The translations under genes were made by a program, and so were the position numbers. DNA of 64,000 nucleotides, taken from Phenylobacterium sp. GTDB taxonomy: Bacteria > Pseudomonadota > Alphaproteobacteria > Caulobacterales > Caulobacteraceae. Location of the stretch: positions 1 through 64,000 of the forward strand of contig NZ_SCVD01000038.1 of the NCBI RefSeq assembly GCF_004297125.1, given 5' to 3'. Positions within the stretch are counted from its first letter, which is position 1. Each line of letters starts with the position of its first letter. Below are positions 25,340 to 33,686 of this stretch, piece by piece. The notes under the pieces were generated by a model. It made no database searches and was not told the origin of the DNA. It saw only the letters and a program-made list of their open reading frames with translations.

Positions 25340-26437
25340 CTAATACCCCTGGATCCGCGCATACCGGTCGCGGTGGAACGCCTGGTTCCCGAACGCCGCT
25401 TCCGCCGCCCGCGCCCGCTTCAGGTAGAACCCGGCGTCATGGGCGTCGGTCATGCCGATCCCACCGTGCATCTGCACCATCTCGTTGCTCACCAGGTGGA
25501 AGGTGTCGCCCATCTTGGCCTTGGCCAGGCTCACCAGTTCCGCCGTGTCCGGCGCGTCGTTGTCGATGGCGGTCAGGGCCGCCTCGACCGCCGAACGCGA
25601 CAGCTCCAGCTCGGTGAACATCTTGGCCGCGCGGTGCTGCAGGGCCTGGAAGCTGCCGATGACCTGGCCGAACTGCACGCGGGTCTTCAGGTAGTCGAGG
25701 GTGACCTCGAAGGCCTGCAGGGCGGCGCCCAGCATCTCGGCCGAGAGGCCGGCGCGGGCGCGGTCCAGCACCTTGTCCAGCAGGGCCGCGCCGCCGGTCA
25801 GCTTGTCGGCGTCGCTCACCGCCACGTTCTCGAACGTGACGTTGGCCGCGCCGCGGCTGTCGGCGAGGCTCAGCTTGCTGCGGCTCACGCCCGCCGCGTC
25901 GGCCTTCACCAGGTAGAGCTCGATGGCCCCGCCGGACTTGGCCGAGACCACGAACAGGTCGGCGGCCATGCCCTCCAGCACGAACACCTTCTTGCCCGAG
26001 AGCTTACCGCCCTCGACCTTGGCGTCGACCTTCTCCGGCCGGTGGTGCGGGCCCTCGTCGATCGCCAGGGCCGCCACGGCGGAACCGTCCGCGATCTTGG
26101 GCAGCCACGCCTGCTTCTGCTCTTCCGAGCCGCCCAGGATCAGCGCCGAGGCGGCGCCCAGGCCGGACGCGATCAGCGGCGAGGCGGTCAGCGTGCGGCC
26201 GAGCTCCTCCAGGACCAGGCCCAGGGACAGGTAGCCGAAGTTCGAGCCGCCATATTCCTCGGGCACGATCACGCCCGCCCAGCCCATCTCGGCCATCTCG
26301 TTCCAGGCGGCGACGTCATAGCCCAGCTCGGCGCCGCTATCGCGCATCTTGCGGAAGGCGGTGACCGGGGACTTCTCCTGCACCCAGCTCTTCGCCGCGT
26401 CGCGCAGCATGCTCTGTTCTTCGGTCAGAACGGCCAT
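25340..26437 (-). CDS. Acyl-CoA dehydrogenase, short form, likely non-catalytic partner
   Basis: A 365-aa flavoprotein-fold subunit, last of five tandem dehydrogenase genes. The fold is clear (VPEEYGGSNFGYLSL, TRVQFGQVIGSFQALQHR, QMHGGIGMTDAHD). Two departures stand out. The usual TEPGAGSD segment is AIDEGPHHRP. At the position where isovaleryl/long-chain enzymes have the catalytic Glu it has Ala227 (LDRARAGL). It also ends before any Glu equivalent to medium-chain Glu376. In heteromeric dehydrogenases of side-chain degradation, one subunit type lacks the base; this one may be such a partner (inference). Confidence 0.87.
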   Translation of the reverse strand: MAVLTEEQSMLRDAAKSWVQEKSPVTAFRKMRDSGAELGYDVAAWNEMAEMGWAGVIVPEEYGGSNFGYLSLGLVLEELGRTLTASPLIASGLGAASALILGGSEEQKQAWLPKIADGSAVAALAIDEGPHHRPEKVDAKVEGGKLSGKKVFVLEGMAADLFVVSAKSGGAIELYLVKADAAGVSRSKLSLADSRGAANVTFENVAVSDADKLTGGAALLDKVLDRARAGLSAEMLGAALQAFEVTLDYLKTRVQFGQVIGSFQALQHRAAKMFTELELSRSAVEAALTAIDNDAPDTAELVSLAKAKMGDTFHLVSNEMVQMHGGIGMTDAHDAGFYLKRARAAEAAFGNQAFHRDRYARIQGY

Positions 26438-26507
26438 CTTAGTTCCTCGTGAAATTCGTTCGTTGTTTCAAATGATCGGATGGGTGCGGACCCTTAGGCC
26501 CGCACTC

Positions 26508-27716
26508 TCACTTCGCTTGCGTAAGGTCAGGCAAGCCCAGGATCCGCTTGCTCACGATGTTCGACTGCACCTCCTGCGAGCCGCCGAAGATCGTGAAGGC
26601 CTTGCCGAACAGCCAGCCGCGCACGGCCGCCAGTTCGTCGGCCTTGAAGGCGTCGCCCTCCCAGCCCAGGCCCTGGTGGCCCATGATCTCCAGCGCCATC
26701 TCGTGACGCTCCTGGATCAGCTGGGTGCCGGCGTTCTTCATGATCGAGGTGGCGGAGGAGGGGCTGGCGTTGCCCTTGGCCTCCACCATGGCGCGCACGG
26801 CGGTCTGCTGGAAGGCCCGCATGTTCATGGCGTTGGTCACCAGGCGGGTGCGCAGGTCGTGGTCGGCCAGCCGGCCCTGGTCGTCCAGGCCGACGTATTC
26901 CTTGGCCAGGACCTCGATCGGCTTGCCGCCCGAGCCCAGCCCGCCGCCGGCCCCGGTGAGGCCCGACCGCTCGTGCTGCAGCAGCCGCTTGGCGATGGTC
27001 CAGCCGCCGTTCAGCGGCCCGACCAGGTCCTTCTTCTCGGCGCGGGCGTCAGTAAAGAACGTCTCGCAGAAAGGTGAAGATCCCGCGATCAAGGGAATCG
27101 GACGGACTTCGACACCCGGTTGGTGCATCGTGAACAGCACGAACGAGATACCCTCGTGCTTCTTCGATGTATCCGTGCGCACGAGACAGAAGCACCAGTC
27201 GGCCCATTGCGCGCCGCTGGTCCAGATTTTCTGGCCGTTGATGACGAAATGGTCACCCTTGTCTTCGGCCTTCGTCTGAAGACTTGCCAGGTCCGATCCG
27301 GCGCCCGGCTCGCTGAAGCCCTGGCACCAGGCGATCTCGCCGCGGCAGATCGGCGGGATGTGCTCCTGCTTCTGCGCCTCGGTGCCGTATTCCAGCAGCG
27401 TGGGGCCGAACATCATCACGCCCATGCCGCCGATCGGGTTGTAGGCGCCGGCGCGGGCGAACTCGCCCTGGACAATCCGCGCCTGGGCGCCGGACAGGCC
27501 GCCGCCGCCGTACTCGGCCGGCCAGGTGGGCGTGCCCCACCCCTTGGCGCCCACCGCCTTGCGCCAGGCCTCCTGGTCCGGGGTCGGCTCGCTTCCGCGC
27601 TCCTCCCGCGCCATCGGGTTGGGCTTGCCCTTGAGCGAGGCGGGGAAATTCGCCTCCACCCACGACCGCACCTCGGCCCGGAAGGCCTCCAGGTCAGTCC
27701 CGCCAAAATCCGCCAT
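26508..27716 (-). CDS. Acyl-CoA dehydrogenase (paralogue 2)
   Basis: A 402-aa FAD enzyme. ATG 27716 (MADFGGTDLEAF) matches the start of its neighbours. Motifs: FSEPGAGSDLASL, INGQKIWTSGAQWADW, and the C-terminal IFGGSQEVQSNIVSKRILGLPD. Glu in LLQHERSGL sits where isovaleryl-CoA dehydrogenase has catalytic Glu254, while the Glu376 position is Gly, so it uses the long-chain/isovaleryl arrangement. It lies 70 bp before the short dehydrogenase gene; a dispersed repeat separates it from the upstream paralogue. The substrate is unknown. Confidence 0.93.
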   Translation of the reverse strand: MADFGGTDLEAFRAEVRSWVEANFPASLKGKPNPMAREERGSEPTPDQEAWRKAVGAKGWGTPTWPAEYGGGGLSGAQARIVQGEFARAGAYNPIGGMGVMMFGPTLLEYGTEAQKQEHIPPICRGEIAWCQGFSEPGAGSDLASLQTKAEDKGDHFVINGQKIWTSGAQWADWCFCLVRTDTSKKHEGISFVLFTMHQPGVEVRPIPLIAGSSPFCETFFTDARAEKKDLVGPLNGGWTIAKRLLQHERSGLTGAGGGLGSGGKPIEVLAKEYVGLDDQGRLADHDLRTRLVTNAMNMRAFQQTAVRAMVEAKGNASPSSATSIMKNAGTQLIQERHEMALEIMGHQGLGWEGDAFKADELAAVRGWLFGKAFTIFGGSQEVQSNIVSKRILGLPDLTQAK

Positions 27717-27746
27717 GCTCAAATCGTCCTTCTTCAATATCTAAGC

Positions 27747-27848
27747 CGTCATCCCACGGTCGACCAAAGGTCGATCCGGGGGACCCAAGCGGCCTGGCCG
27801 AAATTGCCGACGCAGCTTGGGTCCCCCGATCAAGTCGGGGGATGACGA
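27747..27848. repeat. Palindromic dispersed repeat inside the dehydrogenase operon
   Basis: Arms 27747-27790 (CGTCATCCCACGGTCGACC onward) and 27815-27848 (ending GGGGGATGACG) are near reverse complements with a 24-base loop. It fills most of the 140-bp gap between two dehydrogenase genes. The sequence type (CGTCATCCC ... GATCAAGTCGGGG) recurs in modified form at 48035-48158. Confidence 0.8.
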
Positions 27849-27856
27849 CGTGGATC

Positions 27857-29059
27857 TTACCCCGCCTGCGTCGTATCCGGCAGCCCGAGAATCCGCTTCG
27901 AAACGATGTTGGACTGCACCTCCTGGCTGCCGCCGAAGATGGTCCAGGCCTTGCCCGACAGCCAGTTGCGCACCGCCTCGATCTCGTCCTTGGCGAAATC
28001 GTCGCCCGACCACCCCAGGCCCTGGTGGCCCATGATCTCCAGCAGCAGTTCGGCCCGCGTCTGGCCGATCCAGGTGCCGGAGTTCTTCATGATCGAGGTG
28101 GCGGCCGAGGGGTTCACATTGCCCTTCGATTCCAGCCGCGCCCGCTCGATGGTCAGGGCATGGGCGCGGGCGTCCATCATGTTCTGGACGACGCGGGTGC
28201 GCAGGTCACTGTCGGCGATCCGGCCCTTGTCGTCGACGCCCACATATTTCTTGGCGATCTCGGCGATGCTGGCGCCGCCGGCCATCCGGCTCCCGCCCTG
28301 GCCCGAGCGCTCGTGCTGCAGCAGCCGCTTGCCCACCGTCCAGCCGCCGTTCAGCGGCCCGACCATGTCGTCCTTTTCGGCCCGCGCGTCGGTGAAGAAG
28401 GTCTCGCAGAACGGCGACGAGCCCGCGATCAGCTTGATCGGCCGGGTTTCCACCCCCGGCTGATGCATGTTGATCAGAACAAAACTTATGCCTTCGTGCT
28501 TCTTCGTGGTATCTGTTCTGACAAGACAGAAGCACCAGTCCGCGTATTGCGCGCCGCTTGTCCAGATCTTCTGGCCGTTTATCTTCCAGTGATCTCCGGC
28601 GTCTTCGCACTTTGTTGTCAGGCTCGCCAGGTCCGAGCCCGCGCCGGGCTCCGAATACCCTTGGCACCAACGCAGTTCGCCCCGGACGATGGGCGGGATG
28701 TGCCGCTGCTTCTGCTCTTCCGTGCCGTATTCCAGCAGCGTCGGGCCGAACATCGACGTTCCCATCCCCGCCATCGGGTTATAGGCGCCGATCCGGTCCA
28801 TCTCCTGTTGCAGCACCCGCGCCTCGGCTGGCGTCAGCCCGCCCGCGCCGTACTGCTTGGGCCAGGTCGGGGCGCCCCAGCCCTTCTCGGCCATCCGCTG
28901 TTTCCAGACTAGATGATCGCCGGCGGGCTTCACCCCGCCCATCATCATCCGCGTCCCGGCCTCCGGGTCGCCGCGCAGCGACGGCGGGTAGTTGGCCTCC
29001 AGCCAGGACCGCGCCTCGGTCCGGAAAGCGTCCAGGTCGGCGCCGCCGAAATCCGCCAT
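27857..29059 (-). CDS. Acyl-CoA dehydrogenase (paralogue 3)
   Basis: A 400-aa enzyme, the closest relative in the window of the gene at 26508. It begins MADFGGADLDAF and ends IFGGSQEVQSNIVSKRILGLPDTTQAG. Catalytic-type Glu is in LLQHERSGQGG; the Glu376 equivalent is Gly. YSEPGAGSDLASL and KINGQKIWTSGAQYADW are intact. It lies 47 bp downstream of paralogue 4 on the same strand. Confidence 0.93.
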   Translation of the reverse strand: MADFGGADLDAFRTEARSWLEANYPPSLRGDPEAGTRMMMGGVKPAGDHLVWKQRMAEKGWGAPTWPKQYGAGGLTPAEARVLQQEMDRIGAYNPMAGMGTSMFGPTLLEYGTEEQKQRHIPPIVRGELRWCQGYSEPGAGSDLASLTTKCEDAGDHWKINGQKIWTSGAQYADWCFCLVRTDTTKKHEGISFVLINMHQPGVETRPIKLIAGSSPFCETFFTDARAEKDDMVGPLNGGWTVGKRLLQHERSGQGGSRMAGGASIAEIAKKYVGVDDKGRIADSDLRTRVVQNMMDARAHALTIERARLESKGNVNPSAATSIMKNSGTWIGQTRAELLLEIMGHQGLGWSGDDFAKDEIEAVRNWLSGKAWTIFGGSQEVQSNIVSKRILGLPDTTQAG

Positions 29060-29106
29060 GAAATCCTCCCTGATCGCGCGGCTTCGATACCGCGTCTTCG
29101 AAGACC

Positions 29107-30315
29107 TTACTTCGGATCGGGCAATCCGAGGACTCTCTTTGCGACGATGTTCAGGTTGATCTCCGACGTGCCGCCCTCGATCGAATTGGCCTTCGAGCGC
29201 AGCATGCTGCGCATCGCCGACAGTTCCTGGTCGGAGAAGGCCTCGCCGTCCCAGCCCAGGCCCTGCTGACCCATGGCCTCGACCATCAGTTCGTTGCGCT
29301 CCTGGGCGATCTTGGCGCCGGCGTACTTCATGATCGCCGCAGTGTTCGAGGGGCCGTTGGAGGCGCGCGCGTCGTCGGCCGCCCGCTTCATGGTGAGCTG
29401 GAAGGCCCGGTTCTCCATCAGGTGCTCGGTGATCCGCCGCCGCAGGTCGGGGTCGGCGATCCGGCCCTGGGCGTCGACGCCCACCCCGGCCTTGGCCGCC
29501 TCGGGGATCGTCGGCATGGCCACCGTCTGGCCGATGTTGCCGCCGCCCAGGCTGCCGGCGATCGAGTCCCGCTCGAACTGCATCAGCCGCTTGGCCACCG
29601 TCCAGCCGCCGTTCAGCGGCCCGAACAGCTGGTCCTTGGGGACCTTCACGTCCGTGAAGAAGGTCTCGCAGAAGGGCGAGGTGCCGTTGATCAGCAGGAT
29701 CGGCCGCACCTCGACGCCCGGCGCCTTCATGTCGATCAGCAGGAAGCTGATCCCCTCATGCTTCTTCTCGGTGTTGGTGCGCACCAGGCAGTAGCAGCGG
29801 TCGGCGTGCTGGGCGCCGCTGGTCCACACCTTCGAGCCGTTCACCAGGAAGTGGTCACCCTTGTCCTCGGCCCGGGTCTGCAGGCCCGCCAGGTCGGAGC
29901 CCGCGCCCGGCTCGGAATAGCCCTGGCACCACCAGACCTCGCCCATGACGATGCCGGGCATGTGCTCGCGCTTCAGCGCCTCGCTGCCGTATTCCAGCAG
30001 GGTGGGGCCGAAGAACGCCACCCCCATGCCGCCGATCGGGTTCTTCGCCCCGATCCGCGCCATCTCCTCGGCCAGCACCGCGGCCTCGGCGCGGGAGAGC
30101 CCGCCGCCGCCGTATTCCTTGGGCCAGGTGGGCGTGCCCCAGCCCTTGCCGCCCAGCGCCCGGCGCCAGGCCGTGGCCTCGGGGCTTTCGGGCCGGGCCT
30201 GCAGCTTGGCAAGCTGCGCCGCCGTGTCGTGGGCCAGGGCCTTCGGGAAATTGGCCTCGAGCCACGCGCGGGCTTCCGCCCGGAACGTCCCCACCTCGCC
30301 GCCGAAATCCGCCAT
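29107..30315 (-). CDS. Acyl-CoA dehydrogenase (paralogue 4)
   Basis: A 402-aa enzyme. It starts MADFGGEVGTFRAEAR and ends SIEGGTSEINLNIVAKRVLGLPDPK. Catalytic-type Glu is in LMQFERDSI; the C-terminal segment has EGGT, with Gly at the Glu376 position. YSEPGAGSDLAGL is intact. It is flanked by paralogues 38 bp upstream and 47 bp downstream. With paralogue 5 it forms a subgroup distinguished by the IEGGTSE ending. Confidence 0.93.
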   Translation of the reverse strand: MADFGGEVGTFRAEARAWLEANFPKALAHDTAAQLAKLQARPESPEATAWRRALGGKGWGTPTWPKEYGGGGLSRAEAAVLAEEMARIGAKNPIGGMGVAFFGPTLLEYGSEALKREHMPGIVMGEVWWCQGYSEPGAGSDLAGLQTRAEDKGDHFLVNGSKVWTSGAQHADRCYCLVRTNTEKKHEGISFLLIDMKAPGVEVRPILLINGTSPFCETFFTDVKVPKDQLFGPLNGGWTVAKRLMQFERDSIAGSLGGGNIGQTVAMPTIPEAAKAGVGVDAQGRIADPDLRRRITEHLMENRAFQLTMKRAADDARASNGPSNTAAIMKYAGAKIAQERNELMVEAMGQQGLGWDGEAFSDQELSAMRSMLRSKANSIEGGTSEINLNIVAKRVLGLPDPK

Positions 30316-30353
30316 GGCCGTCCTCCTCAGGGTTCTGGCTATTCCCGCCCGTC

Positions 30354-31571
30354 TTACTTGGGGTCAGGCAAGCCCAGCACCCGTTTGGCGATCACGTTCA
30401 GGTTCACTTCCGAGGTGCCGCCCTCGATCGAGTTGGCCTTGGTGCGCAGCCAGCCGCGCACGGCCAGGATCTCGGGGCCCTCGAACCCGTCGCCCTCCCA
30501 GCCCAGGCCCTGGTGGCCCAACGCCTCGACCATCAGCTCGGACCGCTCCTTGGCGAACTCGGCCGCCGCGTACTTGATGATCGACGTCGCCGCAGAGGGG
30601 CCGTTGCCGGCCCTCGATTCCGCCGCCGAACGCGCGATGGTCTGGCGCAGGGCCTGGAAGTTCATCTTGTTGCTTGTGATCTTGCTGCGGAGCTCGATGT
30701 CCGACAGCTCGCCCGCGTCGCCGGCGTACTGCCGGGCGATCGTCGCCAGGTCGCCGGAGGCGCCGCCCGCCGAACCGCCCTCGCCGAAGCCGGCCGAGAT
30801 GTTCTGGCGCTCGTACTGCAACAGCCGCTTGGCGATCTCCCACCCGCCGTTCACCCGTCCGACCAGGTTCTCCTTGGGGATCTTCACGTCGGTGAAGAAG
30901 GTCTCGCAGAACGGGCTCTCGCCGCTGATCAGCTGGATCGGCCGCGTCTCCACGCCGGGACTGGCCATGTCGATCAGCACGAACGAGATGCCCTCGTGCT
31001 TCTTGGACGTATCGGTACGTACCAGGCAGAAGCACCAGTCCGCCTTGTCGGCGTAGCTCGTCCAGATCTTGCTTCCGTTGATCAGCCAGTGATCGCCCTT
31101 GTCCTCGCACTTGGTGGCCAGGCTGGCCAGGTCCGACCCGGCGCCGGGTTCGGAATAGCCCTGGCACCAGCGGATCTTGCCCTCGACGATCCGGGGCAGG
31201 TGTTCCTTCTTCTGGTCCTCGTTGGCGTATTCCAGCAGCACCGGGCCCAGCATCCAGATGCCGAACGAGGCGAGGGGAGAACGGTATTTCCCCGTCGCCA
31301 GCTCGCGGTCGATCACCCGGGCCTGGGCCGCGGTCAGGCCCGCGCCGCCGTATTCCTTCGGCCAGGTGGGCGTGGTCCACCCCTTTGCCGCCATCCGGCG
31401 CATCCAGACGATCTGCGGGTCGTCCGACCCTTCAAACGCGCGTCCGCCCCATACCGCCTCGGGATCGGTCCGGGCCTGGGGATCGCGCAGCTCGGGCGGG
31501 TACATCGCCGCGAGCTCCTTGCGCACCTCGGCCGCGAAGGCGTCGAGTTCCGTGGCGCCGAAGTCGGCCAT
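30354..31571 (-). CDS. Acyl-CoA dehydrogenase (paralogue 5)
   Basis: A 405-aa enzyme and the first gene of the five-gene leftward operon. ATG 31571 (MADFGATELDAF) was chosen by homology with its neighbours; an upstream in-frame start adds seven residues. Catalytic-type Glu is in LLQYERQNI; the C terminus is SIEGGTSEVNLNVIAKRVLG. The tandem array suggests degradation of a branched, cyclic or steroid-like acyl side chain by heteromeric enzymes; simple fatty acids are also possible. Confidence 0.93.
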   Translation of the reverse strand: MADFGATELDAFAAEVRKELAAMYPPELRDPQARTDPEAVWGGRAFEGSDDPQIVWMRRMAAKGWTTPTWPKEYGGAGLTAAQARVIDRELATGKYRSPLASFGIWMLGPVLLEYANEDQKKEHLPRIVEGKIRWCQGYSEPGAGSDLASLATKCEDKGDHWLINGSKIWTSYADKADWCFCLVRTDTSKKHEGISFVLIDMASPGVETRPIQLISGESPFCETFFTDVKIPKENLVGRVNGGWEIAKRLLQYERQNISAGFGEGGSAGGASGDLATIARQYAGDAGELSDIELRSKITSNKMNFQALRQTIARSAAESRAGNGPSAATSIIKYAAAEFAKERSELMVEALGHQGLGWEGDGFEGPEILAVRGWLRTKANSIEGGTSEVNLNVIAKRVLGLPDPK

Positions 31572-31712
31572 ACCGATCTCCCAAACTTTCAATCAGGACC
31601 CCAAGATTAGCGCCCGGGATGATGGGGGCAAGGGCGATTAAACGCTCGTTTGAGCGGACCCGGGGCGACCTCGCCTATACAGACGACTCATTGCGCCTCT
31701 ACAGGGGAGTCG

Positions 31713-33356
31713 ATGCGCTTCCTCCGACATCCGGCCGTCACCGCCGTCGTCCCTTGGACGGCCGCCCTGCTGACCCTCGCCCTGGGGGTCCTGCTCCTGG
31801 CTTCGGGCGCGCGGCCGTCGTTCCCGACCCGCTTCGTGCGCCTCATGGAATTCGAGCCGGTCATCCTGATCGAGATCAGCCACTTCATCTCCAGCGTCCT
31901 GGGCCTGGTCTTCGTCATGCTCGCCTTCGGGCTGCGCTCGCGGCTGGACGGCGCCTGGGCGGCCACCATGATCGCGCTGCTGGTCGCCGCCCCGCTCAGC
32001 CTGGTGAAGGGCTTCGTCTGGGAGGAGACCGCCCTGCTGCTGCTGGTGGCGCTGGCGCTCGCGCCGTTCCACCACGCCTTCCCGCGCAAGGCGGCGCTCA
32101 GCCGGATGGAGGTGACGCCCGGCTGGCTGGTCTCGGCCGCCTGCCTGGTGGCCGGCGCTGGCATGATCGGCCTGTGGTCGTTCGAGAACGCCGACTACGG
32201 CGACCTGCCCTGGTGGCGGGTGATGGCCGACGAGGACGCGGCCCGGTCTCTGCGCGCCTGGGCGGGCGCCGCCCTGGCCCTGCTGGCCTTCGGGATCTGG
32301 CGGCTGCTGGGGTCGGCGGCCACTCCGCCCATCGTCGGCGACACCGACCCGGATTTCGACCGCGTCCGCGCCATCCTGGCCAAGGCGGAAGTCTCGCGGC
32401 CGCCGTCCAACCTGGCGCTCCTCGGCGACAAGCGCTTCCTGTTCTCGGCCTCCGGCGAGAGCTTCCTGATGTTCGGCGTGCGCGGCCGCAGCTGGATCTC
32501 CCTGGGCGCCCCGGTCGGCCGCCGGGACGAGCGGATGGAACTGCTCTGGCGCTTCCGCGAACTGGCGGACGCCCACGCCGCGCGGCCCAGCTTCTACAAC
32601 CTCGAGCCCGACGACCTGCCGGACGTGGTCGAACTGGGTTTCGCGATCCAGAAGATGGGCGAGGCCGCGGTCTCGCCGCTGGAGAGTTTCACCATCGAGG
32701 GCACCAAGCGCGGCAACCTGCGCCGCGCCTGGCGCAAGGCCGGCGAGGAAGGCGCCACGTTCGAGATCGTCCAACCGGCCGAGGTCGCGCCGCTGATCCC
32801 CGAGCTCAAGCGCATCTCCGACGCTTGGCTCGACACCCACGCCGGCGGGGAGAAGGGCTTTTCCCTGGGGGGCTTCCAGCCTCGCTACGTCCAGGAGTTT
32901 CCGGTCGCCCTCGTGCGCTGGCAGGGCAAGATCATCGCCTTCGCCACCATCTGGCCCACGGCCTCCCGCAGCGCCTTCTCCATCGACCTGATGCGCTTCG
33001 TGCCCGAGGGGCCGCCGCGGATCATGGATTTCCTGTTCGTGGAGCTGATCGGGTGGGCGAGAGGCGAGGGGTACGGGGCCTTCGACTTCGGCATGGCCCC
33101 GCTCTCGGGCCTCGACGACCGGCCGCTGGCTCCGGCGCTCTCACGGGTCGGACGGCTGATCTACGACCGCGGCGAGGAGATCTACAACTTCCAGGGCGTG
33201 CGCCACTACAAGTCCAAGTACGACCCGACTTGGCAGCCCCGCTACGTCGCCGCGCCGCAGAAATGGGCCATCCCGCGCCTGATGGCCGACGCCGGCCTGC
33301 TCTCGTCCGGCGGCGTGGCGGGGTTGGCCAAGCGGCCGAAGAAAGCGGATGACTAG
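31713..33356 (+). CDS. MprF-like protein with DUF2156 aminoacyltransferase domain
   Basis: A 547-aa membrane protein with about six N-terminal membrane segments (about residues 10-200) and a cytoplasmic C-terminal DUF2156 domain (about 220-530): FLMFGVRGRSWISLGAPVG, FYNLEPDDLPDV, FTIEGTKRGNLRRAWRKA, FDFGMAPLSGL and YNFQGVRHYKSKYDP. Full MprF proteins are about 850 aa with fourteen helices; this short form keeps the lysyl- or alanyl-phosphatidylglycerol synthase part and only part of the flippase. It probably modifies phosphatidylglycerol and reduces surface negative charge. Its stop shares CTAG with the convergent gene. Confidence 0.88.
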   Translation: MRFLRHPAVTAVVPWTAALLTLALGVLLLASGARPSFPTRFVRLMEFEPVILIEISHFISSVLGLVFVMLAFGLRSRLDGAWAATMIALLVAAPLSLVKGFVWEETALLLLVALALAPFHHAFPRKAALSRMEVTPGWLVSAACLVAGAGMIGLWSFENADYGDLPWWRVMADEDAARSLRAWAGAALALLAFGIWRLLGSAATPPIVGDTDPDFDRVRAILAKAEVSRPPSNLALLGDKRFLFSASGESFLMFGVRGRSWISLGAPVGRRDERMELLWRFRELADAHAARPSFYNLEPDDLPDVVELGFAIQKMGEAAVSPLESFTIEGTKRGNLRRAWRKAGEEGATFEIVQPAEVAPLIPELKRISDAWLDTHAGGEKGFSLGGFQPRYVQEFPVALVRWQGKIIAFATIWPTASRSAFSIDLMRFVPEGPPRIMDFLFVELIGWARGEGYGAFDFGMAPLSGLDDRPLAPALSRVGRLIYDRGEEIYNFQGVRHYKSKYDPTWQPRYVAAPQKWAIPRLMADAGLLSSGGVAGLAKRPKKADD

Positions 33357-33553
33357 CCCGGCCCAAACCCCGCCACGCGCTCGGCCTGGACCACCAGGAG
33401 CACCGCCGCCGCCGCGGCGAAGACCATGATCGCCCGCCAGGGGATCAGGCGCGGGCCCTTCATCGGATTGGGCGGCCGCGCGCCTCGCCAGCCGGCGAAG
33501 GCGGCCACCACGGCGAAGCCGGCGCCCAGGGCGAGGGTCATGCGCAGATCCAT
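33353..33553 (-). CDS. Small two-helix membrane protein
   Basis: A 66-aa protein with hydrophobic segments at about 5-20 and 39-57 separated by the basic loop RGARPPNPMKGPRLIPWR. The form is that of widespread small alphaproteobacterial membrane proteins of unknown role. It is convergent with the MprF-like gene, sharing its stop. Confidence 0.65.
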   Translation of the reverse strand: MDLRMTLALGAGFAVVAAFAGWRGARPPNPMKGPRLIPWRAIMVFAAAAAVLLVVQAERVAGFGPG

Positions 33554-33619
33554 GCCGCAGCCCTAGCGGAAGCTTGGCAGCCCATCCACAGGATTGGAGG
33601 TCGCACACCAGATGTAGTG

Positions 33620-33686
33620 TTAAGCCTTAATTTACACCCCAGGAATCGGCCGATAGCCTCCTTAAGACACGGGAGATGCGATTCGC
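33620..33686 (+). promoter_or_regulatory. podJ promoter region with two GANTC sites
   Basis: Two CcrM methylation sites, GAATC at 33643-33647 and GATTC at 33680-33684, lie within 45 bp of the start codon. In Caulobacter, podJ is controlled by the GcrA/CcrM cell-cycle circuit (established for that organism), so the same control is likely here. A TTAA-N3-TTAA at 33620-33630 is too tight for a full CtrA box. Confidence 0.5.

Noticed and set aside
30354..31380. 338-codon alternative frame within the fifth acyl-CoA dehydrogenase
   Set aside because: Arg/Gly/Asp-rich shadow of the real gene in another frame of the same strand, with no conserved motif.
33620..33630. CtrA box before podJ
   Set aside because: TTAA-N3-TTAA has the wrong spacing for the TTAA-N7-TTAA full site.
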